Shown here piece after piece: positions 16,597 through 25,652 of a stretch of DNA of 64,000 bases. A model generated the notes under the pieces. It saw only the letters and a program-made list of their open reading frames with translations, was not told the origin of the DNA and did not search any database. The stretch spans positions 186,001 through 250,000 of the forward strand of contig JAIELK010000006.1 of the NCBI GenBank assembly GCA_019753175.1, read 5' to 3'. Position 1 is the first letter of the stretch. Every line of letters starts with the position of its first letter. This stretch comes from Hyphomonadaceae bacterium. GTDB lineage: Bacteria > Pseudomonadota > Alphaproteobacteria > Caulobacterales > Aquidulcibacteraceae. The position numbers were made by a program, and so were the translations under genes.

Positions 16597-17682
16597 CTAC
16601 GTCGCCTCGGCGACGAAGCCTTTCCAGGTGCGCATGTAGTTCACGAACGACTCGCCCAGCCCTTCGGTGCGTAGATGCTCGGCGCTGACAGGCAATGAGA
16701 CCGGTTTGAAAGCCGGATCGGCCTCGACCTTCTTCGGGAAATCGTGGTGCAGGATGGCGCCGCGGCCGATGATGGCGAAGTCAAAGCCGGCATCGAGACA
16801 GCGCTGCGCAGCCTCGCCGGTCATGATTTTTCCGGCGGCGCCGAGACGCAGAGGCCCGCGATCGAGTTCGGTAAAGTAGGCGGCGAGCGTCTTGCTCTTA
16901 TGGCGCTCGTCGTGCGGTTCCTTGAACACGTCCCAGAGCGACAGGTCGAGATAATCGATCTTGGCGTCGCGCATCAGGCGCTGCGCCAGATCTCGGATTT
17001 CGAGCACGTCCATGCCGAAGCGCTCCGGCGAAAGCCGCACGCCGAGGCTGAAATTCGCGCGCGTCGCGGCGCGCACGCCGTCGATGCATTCGAGCAGAAA
17101 GCGGGCGCGGTTTTCGGGCGAGCCGCCATATTCGTCCGCGCGCTTGTTGATCTCGGCAGAGAGAAACTGGCAGATCAGATAGCCGTGCGCGCCGTGCAGC
17201 TCGACGCCGTCGAAGCCGGCTTTCTGCGCGCGCACCGCAGCGGCGATGAAGCAATCGCGGGCGCGATGGACTTCCTCGAGGCTCATCGCTTTCGCGCCGA
17301 ATTCCTCGTTGTCGGACGGGCATTGCAGCGCCATCCCCTCGCGCTTCAGCGCACGCATGCCGGAATTGTGGATCTGCACCACCGCATGTGAGCCATGCGC
17401 CTTGATGCCGGCGGCGAGCCGCGTGAGCCCGGGCAGATGCTTGTCGTCATGACAGCCTAGCTGCCCCGGAAAGCCAACGCCCTCCTCCTGCACGCTCGCC
17501 GCACACGTCATGGTCAGCCCAAACCCGCCCTCCGCGCGCATAGTGAGCCATTTGTACTCATCATCAGAAAGCACGCCGTCCGGCGCGCTTTGAAGGTTCG
17601 TGAGCGGCGCTAGCACGAACCGGTTCTTGAGCGTGGCGCCGGAGCGGAGTGAGAGCGGGGAGTCGAGGGAGGTCACGCTCAT
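16597..17682 (-). CDS. NADH:flavin oxidoreductase, old yellow enzyme family
   Basis: The 361-residue FMN-binding TIM-barrel protein shows the OYE pattern: NRFVLAPLTNLQSAPDG (FMN site), VVQIHNSGMRA, and the substrate-binding GFDGVELHGAHGYLICQFLS with the H-x-x-H pair. EYGGSPENRARFLLE and GRGAILHHDF (phosphate binding) follow. It would reduce an activated double bond with NAD(P)H; the natural substrate is unknown. Lying next to the FadB-type gene, a role in enoyl or dienoyl-CoA reduction is possible, but the iron-sulfur and second flavin domains of 2,4-dienoyl-CoA reductase are absent. Its start overlaps the stop of the small upstream gene (ATGA). Confidence 0.88.
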   Translation of the reverse strand: MSVTSLDSPLSLRSGATLKNRFVLAPLTNLQSAPDGVLSDDEYKWLTMRAEGGFGLTMTCAASVQEEGVGFPGQLGCHDDKHLPGLTRLAAGIKAHGSHAVVQIHNSGMRALKREGMALQCPSDNEEFGAKAMSLEEVHRARDCFIAAAVRAQKAGFDGVELHGAHGYLICQFLSAEINKRADEYGGSPENRARFLLECIDGVRAATRANFSLGVRLSPERFGMDVLEIRDLAQRLMRDAKIDYLDLSLWDVFKEPHDERHKSKTLAAYFTELDRGPLRLGAAGKIMTGEAAQRCLDAGFDFAIIGRGAILHHDFPKKVEADPAFKPVSLPVSAEHLRTEGLGESFVNYMRTWKGFVAEAT

Positions 17683-17918
17683 TCCCGCTCAGAAAAGCTA
17701 ATCTCGCGATCAGGCGACGGCAGCCGCCTTTGAGTTCGCCACAATCGATATGCGAAATAGCCGAATGTGAGCGCGCTCGCCGGGATCACGCCCCACACGA
17801 AATCTTCCAAATTGCCTCCGCGCATTAGGACCAGCAGTCCAAGGAACCCCGCCATAAGTGGCAAAATCCACAGGCTCCGCTTTGCCGCGAACACAACATT
17901 GTGGAGGCGTATTGCCAT
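17679..17918 (-). CDS. Small two-helix membrane protein
   Basis: The 79-residue protein has two hydrophobic segments (about residues 13-31 and 38-56) and a charged C-terminus. The start at 17918 excludes an upstream stretch that would translate the palindromic repeat. Its TGA overlaps the ATG of the old-yellow-enzyme gene, which argues that it is real and co-translated. No family is recognised. Confidence 0.55.
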   Translation of the reverse strand: MAIRLHNVVFAAKRSLWILPLMAGFLGLLVLMRGGNLEDFVWGVIPASALTFGYFAYRLWRTQRRLPSPDREISFSERE

Positions 17919-17970
17919 CCGACCAGACTTTGTTTCCCAACATCCTTCGTGAAAGCGCCCCCTCACCCTG

Positions 17971-17997
17971 CCCTCTCCCCCTCGCGAGGGGAGAGGG
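17971..17997. repeat. Palindromic intergenic repeat (CCCTCTCCCC type)
   Basis: CCCTCTCCCC(C)TCG pairs with CGAGGGGAGAGGG with one bulged base. The preceding CCTCACCCTG is typical of a repetitive element family found between genes in many alphaproteobacteria. It lies just downstream of the FadB-type stop and may also help 3'-end formation. Related copies occur inside the Lhr-type gene (36644-36671 and 37535-37591). Confidence 0.7.
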
Positions 17998-18007
17998 TGC
18001 GTCGCGC

Positions 18008-20215
18008 TCACGCCGCCTTCGCGTCTTTCTTCCCAAAGCGCTCGTAGAAGCTCTCGCCCTTCGCCGCCATGTCGCGCAGCAGCTTGTTCGGGCGGAAGCG
18101 ATCGCCGTATGTGTCGGCGAGGCGATCGGCTTCTTCGACGAACTTCTTCGTCCCCCAGAACAAATCCATGTAGCTGATGCAGCCGCCGCTATAGGGCGCA
18201 AAGCCCCAGGCCAGGATCGAGCCGACATCGGCGTCGCGCGGATCGGTGATGACGCCTTCCTCGAAGCAGCGCGCCACTTCGATGCATTGGCGGAACAGGA
18301 AGCGCTTGGTGAGTTCTTCCTTCAAAGCCGGCGGGCATTCCTTCACTTTCACTTCGACCTTCTCCGAAAGGCCCGGCCAGATGCGCGTCGGCTTGCCGTC
18401 TTCGCCGTATTCGTAGTATCCTTTGCCGCCCTTGCGGCCGACCCGGCCCTTCTCTTCCACGATCCACGACAACAGGTTCGCGCGCGGGTCCTTCTTATAA
18501 TCCTGCTGCGAAAGCTCGGCATTGGTCTTGCCGATCTTCAGCGCGGTATCGAGGCCGACGCTGTCGGACACTTCCAGCGGCCCCATCGGCATGCCGCATT
18601 GGCGCCCGACATTTTCGATGATCGCGGGCGCAATGCCCTCCATCAGCATCTCGACGCCCTCGGCCGGGTAGGTGCCGAAGCAGCGCGAGGTGTAGAAGCC
18701 GCGGAAATCGTTGACGATGATCGGCGTCTTCTTGATCTTCAGCACGTAATCGATGGCTTTCGCCACGGTTTCGTCGCTGGTTTCCTTGCCGCGGATCAGT
18801 TCCACCAACCCCATGCGCTCGACCGGCGAGAAGAAGTGGATGCCGATGAAATTCTTCGGCCGCACCGAAGCTTCTGCAAGGCCGGTAATCGGCAGCGTCG
18901 ACGTGTTCGAACCGAACACCGCGTTCTCACCCAACACCGCTTCGGCTTTCTTGGTGATCTCGGCTTTGAGCGCGGGGTTTTCGAACACCGCTTCGATGAC
19001 GAGATCTGCGCCCTTGATGTCGTTGTAGTCGGTCGAGGGCTTGATCAGCGCCAACAGCGCTTCGCCCTTCTCCTTCGCGGTCTTGCCGCGCGCCACATCC
19101 TTGTCGACGATCTTCTTCGAATAATCCTTGCCCTTCTCGGCGTTTTCCATCGACACATCGATCAGCACGGTCTCGACGCCCGCCTTCGCCTGCACGTAAG
19201 CGATGCCGGCACCCATCAGCCCCGCGCCGATGACGGCCACCTTTTTCACTTGGCTCTCGGGAACGTTCTGCGGACGATTGCCGCCCTTGCCGAGCGCCTG
19301 CATCGACACAAACAAGGTGCGGATCATGCCCTTGGCTTGCGGGGTGGCGGCCGTCTTCAGGAAATAGCGGCTCTCGATGCGCAGCGCCGCATCGATCGGC
19401 ACCTGCACGCCTTCGTAGATGCACGACAGGATGTTGCGCTGTGCGGGATAATTGAGATTGGTCTGCTTGGAGACCATGGCGTTGCCGCCAACGGAGGTCA
19501 TCGCGCCGCCCGGTGTGTAAGGCCCGTCCTTCACGCGATAGCCTTTCACGTCCCACGGCGCGACGTGATTGGGCTTGCCCTTCAGCCACGTCTTTGCCGC
19601 TTCGACGGTCGTGCCTGGCGGCACGACCTCGTTGACGAAGCCGAGGCTCTTGGCTTCCTGCGGCGACTTGTCAGCGCCCTGCAGGATCATCATCGCCGCG
19701 TTCTGCACGCCGATCAGGCGCGGCAGACGCTGCGTGCCGCCCGCGCCGGGCAGCAGACCCACTTTCGATTCCGGCAGGCCGAGCTTGATCTTAGGATTGT
19801 CGGCGGCGACGCGATAATGGCACGCCAGCGCGAATTCGAGGCCACCGCCGAGGGCAAGGCCTTCAAGCGCCACCGCCACCGGCTTCCCGCAGGTTTCCAA
19901 CTCGCGGTAAACCTTGTTCAAGCCGAAACCACGCTCGAACTGCGCTTTGAGTTTGTCGTTTTCACTCTTCGGCGCGCCATCGGCTGCGACCCCACGCTCA
20001 TTCATTTCGCCAAGGTCGGCGCCGGCGCAGAAGCCGCTCTGTTTGCCAGAAGCGATCACGACACCCTTGATGGCGGCGTCGCTCTTGATGCGCGCGACCA
20101 GCTCATAGAGGTCGCGGATCACGCTCGCCGTGATGGTGTTCATCGATCGGCCCGGCACATCGAACGTCACCAGTGCAATGCCGTCACCGTCGACGTCGAT
20201 CTTGAAGTTTTCCAT
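18008..20215 (-). CDS. fadJ: Multifunctional fatty acid oxidation protein (enoyl-CoA hydratase / 3-hydroxyacyl-CoA dehydrogenase)
   Basis: This 735-residue fusion protein carries two successive beta-oxidation steps. The N-terminal crotonase domain (about 1-190) has SGFCAGADLGEMNE, ALEGLALGGGLEFALA, and a glutamate in GLPESKVGLLPGAGGTQRLP. The dehydrogenase domain (about 310-700) opens with the NAD-binding VAVIGAGLMGAGIAY and contains NTSTLPITGLAE and IGIHFFSPVERM. The length fits FadB/FadJ. ATG 20215 follows TAAGGAGAGG; the frame upstream overlaps the DJ-1 gene and is rejected. It lies 10 bases after the DJ-1/PfpI stop and upstream of the small membrane gene. The thiolase at 21046 is its natural partner. 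Confidence 0.92.
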   Translation of the reverse strand: MENFKIDVDGDGIALVTFDVPGRSMNTITASVIRDLYELVARIKSDAAIKGVVIASGKQSGFCAGADLGEMNERGVAADGAPKSENDKLKAQFERGFGLNKVYRELETCGKPVAVALEGLALGGGLEFALACHYRVAADNPKIKLGLPESKVGLLPGAGGTQRLPRLIGVQNAAMMILQGADKSPQEAKSLGFVNEVVPPGTTVEAAKTWLKGKPNHVAPWDVKGYRVKDGPYTPGGAMTSVGGNAMVSKQTNLNYPAQRNILSCIYEGVQVPIDAALRIESRYFLKTAATPQAKGMIRTLFVSMQALGKGGNRPQNVPESQVKKVAVIGAGLMGAGIAYVQAKAGVETVLIDVSMENAEKGKDYSKKIVDKDVARGKTAKEKGEALLALIKPSTDYNDIKGADLVIEAVFENPALKAEITKKAEAVLGENAVFGSNTSTLPITGLAEASVRPKNFIGIHFFSPVERMGLVELIRGKETSDETVAKAIDYVLKIKKTPIIVNDFRGFYTSRCFGTYPAEGVEMLMEGIAPAIIENVGRQCGMPMGPLEVSDSVGLDTALKIGKTNAELSQQDYKKDPRANLLSWIVEEKGRVGRKGGKGYYEYGEDGKPTRIWPGLSEKVEVKVKECPPALKEELTKRFLFRQCIEVARCFEEGVITDPRDADVGSILAWGFAPYSGGCISYMDLFWGTKKFVEEADRLADTYGDRFRPNKLLRDMAAKGESFYERFGKKDAKAA

Positions 20216-20225
20216 CGTCCTCTCC

Positions 20226-20885
20226 TTACATCCCAACCGCGGTCTTGAGTTCCGCTTCAAATTCCTGACTACGTTTCTGATAGAAAGCGCCGACCGCTTC
20301 GCGCGCACTCTCGCGCGCGTCAGCGAACGGCGTCGGGGGCGCCGGATCGTATTCCAGCGCTAGTTGGATGCGCCGAGCGGCATCGCCGCCGGCGACAGCC
20401 TCAACGATGGTCAGCGCGAAATCGATGCCGGCGGTGACGCCGCCGCCGGTGAACACATCGCCGTCGCGCACCACGCGCGCACGTTCAGGCACGGCGCCGA
20501 CCAGCGGCAGCAAATGATGATAGGCCCAGTGCGTGGTGGCGCGCTTGTCTCGGAGCATGCCCACGGCGCCAAGCACGAACGCGCCCGTGCAGACGCTGGT
20601 TACGTATTGCGCCTCGGCGCCGGCGCTGCGGACGAACTCAAGCGTCTCACGATCAGCGATCGCCCGCGACACGCCGAAACCGCCGGGCACACAGATGAGA
20701 TCGAGCTTCGGCGCGCCCGCGAACGTCGCGGTCGGCATGAGGCCAAGCCCGCAATCGGAGGGCACCGGGTCCATCGTCTTCGCCAGAATGTGCGTGCTCG
20801 CGCCGGGCATGCGCGCGAGCACCTGCAGCGGCCCAGTGAAGTCGAGCTGCGTCACATTCGGGAAGAGGATGAAGCCGATATTCAT
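20226..20885 (-). CDS. DJ-1/PfpI family protein (isonitrile hydratase-like)
   Basis: The 219-residue class I glutamine-amidotransferase-like protein begins MNIGFILFPNVTQLDFTGPL. Its nucleophile-elbow cysteine is in TSVCTGAFVLGAVGML, followed by the typical KRATTHWAYHHLL. This arrangement matches the AraC-N-terminal and isonitrile hydratase subgroup of DJ-1/PfpI. No HTH follows, so it is a stand-alone enzyme-like protein rather than a regulator. It sits between two beta-oxidation genes on the same strand; whether it takes part in that pathway is unknown. The start at 20885 excludes translation of the palindromic repeat upstream. Confidence 0.85.
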   Translation of the reverse strand: MNIGFILFPNVTQLDFTGPLQVLARMPGASTHILAKTMDPVPSDCGLGLMPTATFAGAPKLDLICVPGGFGVSRAIADRETLEFVRSAGAEAQYVTSVCTGAFVLGAVGMLRDKRATTHWAYHHLLPLVGAVPERARVVRDGDVFTGGGVTAGIDFALTIVEAVAGGDAARRIQLALEYDPAPPTPFADARESAREAVGAFYQKRSQEFEAELKTAVGM

Positions 20886-20913
20886 GGCGGCATCCCGCTC
20901 CCACACCCATATC

Positions 20914-21029
20914 CTACCGTCATTCCGGACGCGCGGAGCGCGATCCGGAACCCAGGGGCGGACGCGCGGCGCTTTGGGACCCACTGGGTTCCGGGTCCAT
21001 CGCTGCGCGATGCCCCGGAATGACGGTAG
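20914..21029. repeat. 116-base nested palindromic element
   Basis: Perfect 15-bp outer arms CTACCGTCATTCCGG (20914-20928) and CCGGAATGACGGTAG (21015-21029) enclose perfect 11-bp inner arms CCGGAACCCAG (20945-20955) and CTGGGTTCCGG (20984-20994). The GTCATTCCGG...CCGGAATGAC form is a known type of dispersed intergenic repeat in alphaproteobacteria. It lies between the thiolase and DJ-1 genes. Confidence 0.85.
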
Positions 21030-21045
21030 AGTTTTTCAAGCACGC

Positions 21046-22260
21046 TTAGTTCACCCGCTCGATCACCATCGCCGTGCCCATGCCGGCGCCGATGCAGAGC
21101 GTGATTAGCGCACGCTGCTTGTCGGCGCGTTCGAGTTCATCGACCATGGTGCCGAGGATCATTGCGCCGGTGGCGCCGATTGGGTGCCCCATGGCGATGG
21201 CGCCGCCATTGACGTTCACCTTATCCATGTCGAGGTCGAGCGCCTGAACCCAACGCAACACCACCGCTGCGAACGCCTCGTTCAGTTCCCAGAGGTCGAT
21301 ATCCTCTTTCTTCAGATTGAGCTTAGCCATCAGCTTCTTGGTGACGTGCTCGGGACCGGTCAGCATGATCGACGGCTCGGAGCCGATCGAGGCGCCGCCG
21401 AGGATCTTTGCACGCGGCTTCAGGCCGAGCGCGGCGCCCATTTCCTTGGTGCCGATCAGCACCGCAGCAGCGCCGTCGACGATGCCGGAGGAATTGCCGG
21501 CGTGGTGGACGTGATCGACCTTTTCGACTTCGGGGTAACGCTGTTTGATCACGTCGTCGAAGCCGGGCATCATCTCGCCCTGCGCCTTGAAGGACGGCTC
21601 GAGCGCAGCAAGACCCTGCATGGTCGTGTCCGGCCGCATGAACTCGTCGTGATCCAACAGCGTCGCGCCGAGCTGATCTTTCACCGGCACGATCGACTTT
21701 TTGAACCGGCCTTCCTTCCACGCCTTCGCCGCCCGCTGTTGCGACTGCACCGAGTACTGGTCGAGGTCGGTGCGCGAGAAGCCGTACTTGGTCGCGATCA
21801 CGTCGGCGGCGACGCCTTGCGGCACGAAGTAGGATTTGAGAGCAATCGACGGATCGGTCGCCCACGAACCGCCGGTCGAGCCCATCGGCACCCGGCTCAT
21901 GCTTTCGACGCCGCCGCCAATCGCCATGTCCGCCTCGCCGGACTTCACTTTCGCGGCGGCGATGTTGCAGGCTTCCAGGCCGCTGGCGCAAAAGCGCTCC
22001 ACCTGCACGCCGGCGACACTTTGCGCGTAGCCTGCGTTCAAAACCGCGATGCGCGCGATATTGCCGCCCTGCTCGCCGATCGGCGACAGGCAGCCGAGAT
22101 ACACGTCATCGAGCTTCGAGGTGTCGAGATTGTTGCGGTCGCGCACGGCTTCAAGCACCTGCGTCGCCAATTGCAGCGAAGTCTGCTCGTGCAGCGAGCC
22201 GTTCGACTTGCCCTTGCCGCGCGGCGTGCGCACCGCGTCATAGATATAGGCTTCAGCCAT
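21046..22260 (-). CDS. fadA: Acetyl-CoA C-acetyltransferase / 3-ketoacyl-CoA thiolase
   Basis: The 404-residue thiolase has the nucleophile cysteine in [13 protein letters not shown] (about residue 93), the base histidine in MGHPIGATG, and the second cysteine in [11 protein letters not shown] near the C-terminus. It ends the beta-oxidation spiral by thiolysis and is the expected partner of the FadB/J protein encoded downstream. The palindromic element and the DJ-1 gene separate the two, so co-transcription is possible but not certain. The gene symbol reflects role and context; strict orthology is not shown. Confidence 0.9.
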   Translation of the reverse strand: MAEAYIYDAVRTPRGKGKSNGSLHEQTSLQLATQVLEAVRDRNNLDTSKLDDVYLGCLSPIGEQGGNIARIAVLNAGYAQSVAGVQVERFCASGLEACNIAAAKVKSGEADMAIGGGVESMSRVPMGSTGGSWATDPSIALKSYFVPQGVAADVIATKYGFSRTDLDQYSVQSQQRAAKAWKEGRFKKSIVPVKDQLGATLLDHDEFMRPDTTMQGLAALEPSFKAQGEMMPGFDDVIKQRYPEVEKVDHVHHAGNSSGIVDGAAAVLIGTKEMGAALGLKPRAKILGGASIGSEPSIMLTGPEHVTKKLMAKLNLKKEDIDLWELNEAFAAVVLRWVQALDLDMDKVNVNGGAIAMGHPIGATGAMILGTMVDELERADKQRALITLCIGAGMGTAMVIERVN

Positions 22261-22312
22261 CGTCTTTACTCCAACATGAGGCGGCCTCGCCGCCTTACGC
22301 CCTGGGCGGGAC

Positions 22313-22347
22313 CGGAGTCGTCCCCGGCGCTAATAGCGCCTACTCCG
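22313..22347. repeat. Nested inverted repeat, possible terminator of the gene at 22390
   Basis: Outer arms CGGAGT/ACTCCG enclose a perfect 15-bp dyad GGCGCTAATAGCGCC (22326-22340). It lies downstream of the 22390 gene's stop, but no T run follows on the minus strand, so termination is only a possibility. Nothing else is seen in the 129-base gap. Confidence 0.4.
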
Positions 22348-22389
22348 CTGACCGCTGACGCCGGGCCGGCGCCAGCGCGGCAAAAACAA

Positions 22390-22800
22390 TCAAGTGGCCG
22401 CGCGGATCTTTCGCTCTACCGCCGAATGTGCAGTCGCCGTCGCATCGACGATCTTCTTGTAACCAGCGGCGCCATCGGACGACCCGATGGAATCCGTGAC
22501 CGAGTAGAGACTTGCCGCAATTGCGGCGTCGAAAGCATCCAATGTGTTCTTCATCTGCAAAAGCTTTTGCTTGGCTTGTCCGATGTAAACTCGCACGCTC
22601 TGCTCGCTCTTGCCCGCCACGTTCCGTGTCGAAAACTCCTTCTTCAGCGCCGCTAGACGCCGCACAAGGTCAATTCGTTCGCCTGCGTTGGTTGTTTCCA
22701 ATACCGAACGCGGCTGTCTTCTGCTTGCCAGCCACGTAAAAATCCCGCCAACAACGGCAGCGCCGACAACTCCAATCACGCCCCACACTTCAGGACTCAT
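22390..22800 (-). CDS. Hypothetical protein with N-terminal membrane anchor
   Basis: The 136-residue protein has one hydrophobic segment (VWGVIGVVGAAVVGGIFTWLA, residues 5-25) followed by basic residues and a helical domain rich in Lys and Gln (LAALKKEFSTRN, IGQAKQKLLQMKNTL). Its base composition looks less GC-rich than neighbouring genes, with codons such as AAA, AAT and TTT more frequent, which may point to transfer. No family is recognised. It is flanked by the thiolase and OsmC genes on the same strand, but with gaps that do not suggest one operon. Confidence 0.55.
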   Translation of the reverse strand: MSPEVWGVIGVVGAAVVGGIFTWLASRRQPRSVLETTNAGERIDLVRRLAALKKEFSTRNVAGKSEQSVRVYIGQAKQKLLQMKNTLDAFDAAIAASLYSVTDSIGSSDGAAGYKKIVDATATAHSAVERKIRAAT

Positions 22801-22848
22801 TACGCCCTCCCCTGGTTGTACTCATTTTTGCGGCAATTCCCAAGACGT

Positions 22849-23307
22849 TCAGCCTCCGATCACAACTTCACCCCTAAACGAATTGGCTATGAAGCAGGCT
22901 TCGTGCGCCTTGTGATTCAAATCCGCAATCTCGTCCGCGCTCGGCCGCGTGTCGCCAGTCCATTCGACACGCGGCTTCAGCGTGATCTTGGTCATCGCCA
23001 TCTTGCCGTCGGCGTTCTTACCGAGAATGCCTTCGGGCGCATCGATGTAGCTGTCGATCACGAAGCCGCCGCGGCGCGCGAAATCGAGGAAGAAGAGCAT
23101 GTGGCAGGACGAAAGCGCCGCCACGAACAATTCTTCCGGATCGGCCGCGTCCTCGCGCGAAAGCGGCGGGCGCACAACGTGCGGCGAGGATGACCCGGCG
23201 ATGGAAAATCCGCCGTCGAACGCAATCTCATGGCCGCGCGAATACTTTCCGTCAGCGAACGGCTGCTCGCCGCGCTTCCAGGTGAGGGTTGCTGTGTAGC
23301 TCCCCAT
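22849..23307 (-). CDS. OsmC family peroxiredoxin-like protein
   Basis: The 152-residue protein has the OsmC/Ohr pattern. The first cysteine is in ALSSCHMLFFLDFARR and the second in AHEACFIANSF; the pair would reduce organic hydroperoxides in a homodimer. The RG..PFADGKYSRGHEIAFDGG start places it in the YhfA/OsmC-like group. The ATG overlaps the stop of the acyl-CoA dehydrogenase gene (ATGA), so it is coupled to it. A role in removing lipid peroxides made during acyl-CoA oxidation is inferred from the context. Confidence 0.88.
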   Translation of the reverse strand: MGSYTATLTWKRGEQPFADGKYSRGHEIAFDGGFSIAGSSSPHVVRPPLSREDAADPEELFVAALSSCHMLFFLDFARRGGFVIDSYIDAPEGILGKNADGKMAMTKITLKPRVEWTGDTRPSADEIADLNHKAHEACFIANSFRGEVVIGG

Positions 23308-25100
23308 CAGAACGCCTCCGCCGCGAGCGCCATCACCGGCGCGGCGCCGCTCTTCAGCTTCGCCAGATGCGCCCCCGTTTCCGGCAGCACCCGCGCCAGG
23401 AAATAGCGGCCGGTGGCGAGCTTCGTATCGTAATACGGATCGGTGGCAGCGCCGTTGTGCTTCGCCGCGAACGCCGCCTTCGCCTGCAGCGCCCACATGT
23501 ACGATAGCGCGGTCACGCCAAACAGGTTGAGGAAATCGTGACTGGCTGCGCCGGCGTTGTCGAAATTGGTCATGCCGTTTTGCATCAACCACATCGCGCC
23601 CTCTTGCAGCTGTTGCTTGGCGCCGCGCAGACCATCGACGAAGTCCTTCAATTGATCGTCGGCTTCATTGGCTTCGATGAACTCGTCGATCTCCTTCAGG
23701 AACGCGAAGATCGCACGCCCGCCATTGGCGCCAAGTTTCCTGCCGACCAGGTCGAGAGCCTGGATGCCGTTCGCGCCCTCGTAAATCATAGTGATGCGCG
23801 CATCGCGCACGAACTGGCTCATCCCCCATTCTTCGATGTAGCCGTGACCGCCATAGACTTGCTGGCAATTGGTGGCGTTGGCATAGCCCTTGTCGGTCAA
23901 GTAGCTTTTCAGCACCGGCGTCATCAGACCCATATAGTCTTCGGCCTTCTCGCGGACTTTCTCGTCCGGCGAAGCGTGTATGAGATCGCCGTAGAGCGCC
24001 GTCCAGAACGTGAAAGCGCGCGCGCCTTCGTTGAAGGCCTTCGCGTCCATCAGCATGCGGCGGATGTCGGGGTGAACGATGATCGGATCGGCCGGTCCGT
24101 TCGGGTTCTTGGCGCCGGTAATCGAGCGGCCTTGCAAACGGTCTTTCGCGTAGGCGACCGCGTTCTGGTAGGCCACTTCCGATTGCGACAGGCCCTGCAG
24201 ACCGACGCCAAGGCGCGCCACGTTCATCATCGTGAACATGGCGTGCAGGCCCTTGTTTTCCTGCCCGATCAGGTAGCCGACCGCATCGTCGTAATTGAGC
24301 ACACAGGTAGAATTGCCGTGAATGCCCATCTTCTCTTCGATCTTGCCGCAGACCACGCCATTGCGCGCACCCAGTGATCCGTCAGCGTTCACCAGGAACT
24401 TCGGCACAATGAACAGCGAAATGCCCTTCGTGCCCTGCGGCGCGCCTTCGATGCGCGCGAGCACGAGGTGGATGATGTTTGACGCCAGATCGTGCTCGCC
24501 AGCGGAAATGAAGATCTTCTGGCCGCTGATGCGATAGCTGCCGTCAGCCTGCGGGATCGCCTTGGTGCGCAGCATGCCCAGATCGGTGCCGCAATGCGGC
24601 TCGGTCAAATTCATCGTGCCGGTCCACTCGCCGGTGACGAGCTTCGGCAGATACATCTGCTTTTGCGCATCGCTGCCATGTTGATGGATGGCCTCGTAAG
24701 CGCCGTGGCTCAAGCCCGGATACATGCCGAACGCCATGTTGGCGCTTGCGACCATCTCGTTCCAAGCCAATGCCACGATGTGGGGCAAACCCTGACCGCC
24801 ATAAGCGGGATCGCTCGACAGCGACGGCCAGCCCGCGTCGACAAATTGCTTGTACGCATCCTTGAACCCGGGCGGCGTCGTGACCGAACCGTCGGCATTG
24901 CGCACGCAACCGTGCTCGTCGCCCACTTTGTTGAGCGGGGCCAGCACGTTCTCGCAGAATTTCGCGCCTTCTTGCAAAACCTGATCGATCACATCGATCG
25001 GCGCGTCGGAGAATCCAGACAAGTTGGAATAACGCTCGATCTCGAGCACGTCTTTCAGCAGGAATTGATATTCTCGAAGCGGCGCTTTGTAGGATGGCAT
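23307..25100 (-). CDS. Long-form acyl-CoA dehydrogenase
   Basis: The 597-residue flavoprotein belongs to the long acyl-CoA dehydrogenase group with an extra C-terminal helical domain. It has the N-terminal helical cap, the FAD/substrate strand region NLTEPHCGTDLGMLRTKA, KIFISAGEHDL, and VYGGHGYIEEWGMSQFVRDARI. The catalytic glutamate is in the nearby IYEGANGIQALDLVGRK. The C-terminal ~150 residues form the extra domain seen in DmdC/FadE-like enzymes. It would oxidise an acyl-CoA to a 2-enoyl-CoA and pass electrons to ETF. It is preceded by the MerR gene (74-base gap) and coupled to osmC. Confidence 0.9.
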   Translation of the reverse strand: MPSYKAPLREYQFLLKDVLEIERYSNLSGFSDAPIDVIDQVLQEGAKFCENVLAPLNKVGDEHGCVRNADGSVTTPPGFKDAYKQFVDAGWPSLSSDPAYGGQGLPHIVALAWNEMVASANMAFGMYPGLSHGAYEAIHQHGSDAQKQMYLPKLVTGEWTGTMNLTEPHCGTDLGMLRTKAIPQADGSYRISGQKIFISAGEHDLASNIIHLVLARIEGAPQGTKGISLFIVPKFLVNADGSLGARNGVVCGKIEEKMGIHGNSTCVLNYDDAVGYLIGQENKGLHAMFTMMNVARLGVGLQGLSQSEVAYQNAVAYAKDRLQGRSITGAKNPNGPADPIIVHPDIRRMLMDAKAFNEGARAFTFWTALYGDLIHASPDEKVREKAEDYMGLMTPVLKSYLTDKGYANATNCQQVYGGHGYIEEWGMSQFVRDARITMIYEGANGIQALDLVGRKLGANGGRAIFAFLKEIDEFIEANEADDQLKDFVDGLRGAKQQLQEGAMWLMQNGMTNFDNAGAASHDFLNLFGVTALSYMWALQAKAAFAAKHNGAATDPYYDTKLATGRYFLARVLPETGAHLAKLKSGAAPVMALAAEAF

Positions 25101-25174
25101 CGTCTGCTCCGAATGGACGAATACAATGCGAATAGAGCCCTCAGAGCCCCTCGCTACTCAAAGTGGCAATGTGC

Positions 25175-25624
25175 TCAGTGCGCGCCTTCTAGGCGCTTTT
25201 TGGCTTCCCGCTCGAACGCTCGCGCGGCGCCCATGGCGGCTGGGGCGGCCGGCTTCTCCAAGAAGCTTTCGAGTTGCGTGACGCCGTCATGTAGGGCGGC
25301 GATGGCGGCGTCGACATCTTCGCGTTGCTGCTCAAGCGCAGCGATGCGCGCCTTGAAACGTTTCAGCGCGGTTTGCGCCTGTGCGCGCTGATCGACTTTG
25401 TACAGATCGAGTATCTCCTTGATCTCGATCAGCGAGAGTCCAACGCGCTTGCCGCGCAGGATCAATTGCAGTCGTGCGCGGTCGCGATGCGAGTAAACGC
25501 GATTGAGGCCATCACGACGCGGGGTGAGCAGCCCTTTGTCTTCGTAGAACCGAAGCGCACGAGGCGTGACACCGAATTCCCGGGCGAGCTGCGAGATCGT
25601 GTAAGTGCGGGCGCTGTCTGTCAT
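25175..25624 (-). CDS. MerR-family regulator, LiuR-like
   Basis: The 149-residue protein has an N-terminal MerR winged HTH (YTISQLAREFGVTPRALRFYEDKGLL, residues 8-33; RRDGLNRVYSHRDRARL). A dimerisation helix (about 80-115) follows, and the C-terminal tail lacks metal-binding cysteines. Regulators of this type beside acyl-CoA dehydrogenase genes control branched-chain amino acid or fatty acid degradation in proteobacteria (LiuR group). The start at 25624 follows CACGGAGGACC, a good ribosome binding site. Its promoter region contains dyads that suggest autoregulation. Confidence 0.82.
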   Translation of the reverse strand: MTDSARTYTISQLAREFGVTPRALRFYEDKGLLTPRRDGLNRVYSHRDRARLQLILRGKRVGLSLIEIKEILDLYKVDQRAQAQTALKRFKARIAALEQQREDVDAAIAALHDGVTQLESFLEKPAAPAAMGAARAFEREAKKRLEGAH

Positions 25625-25652
25625 TGAGCGCGGTCCTCCGTGTGGCTCGAAG

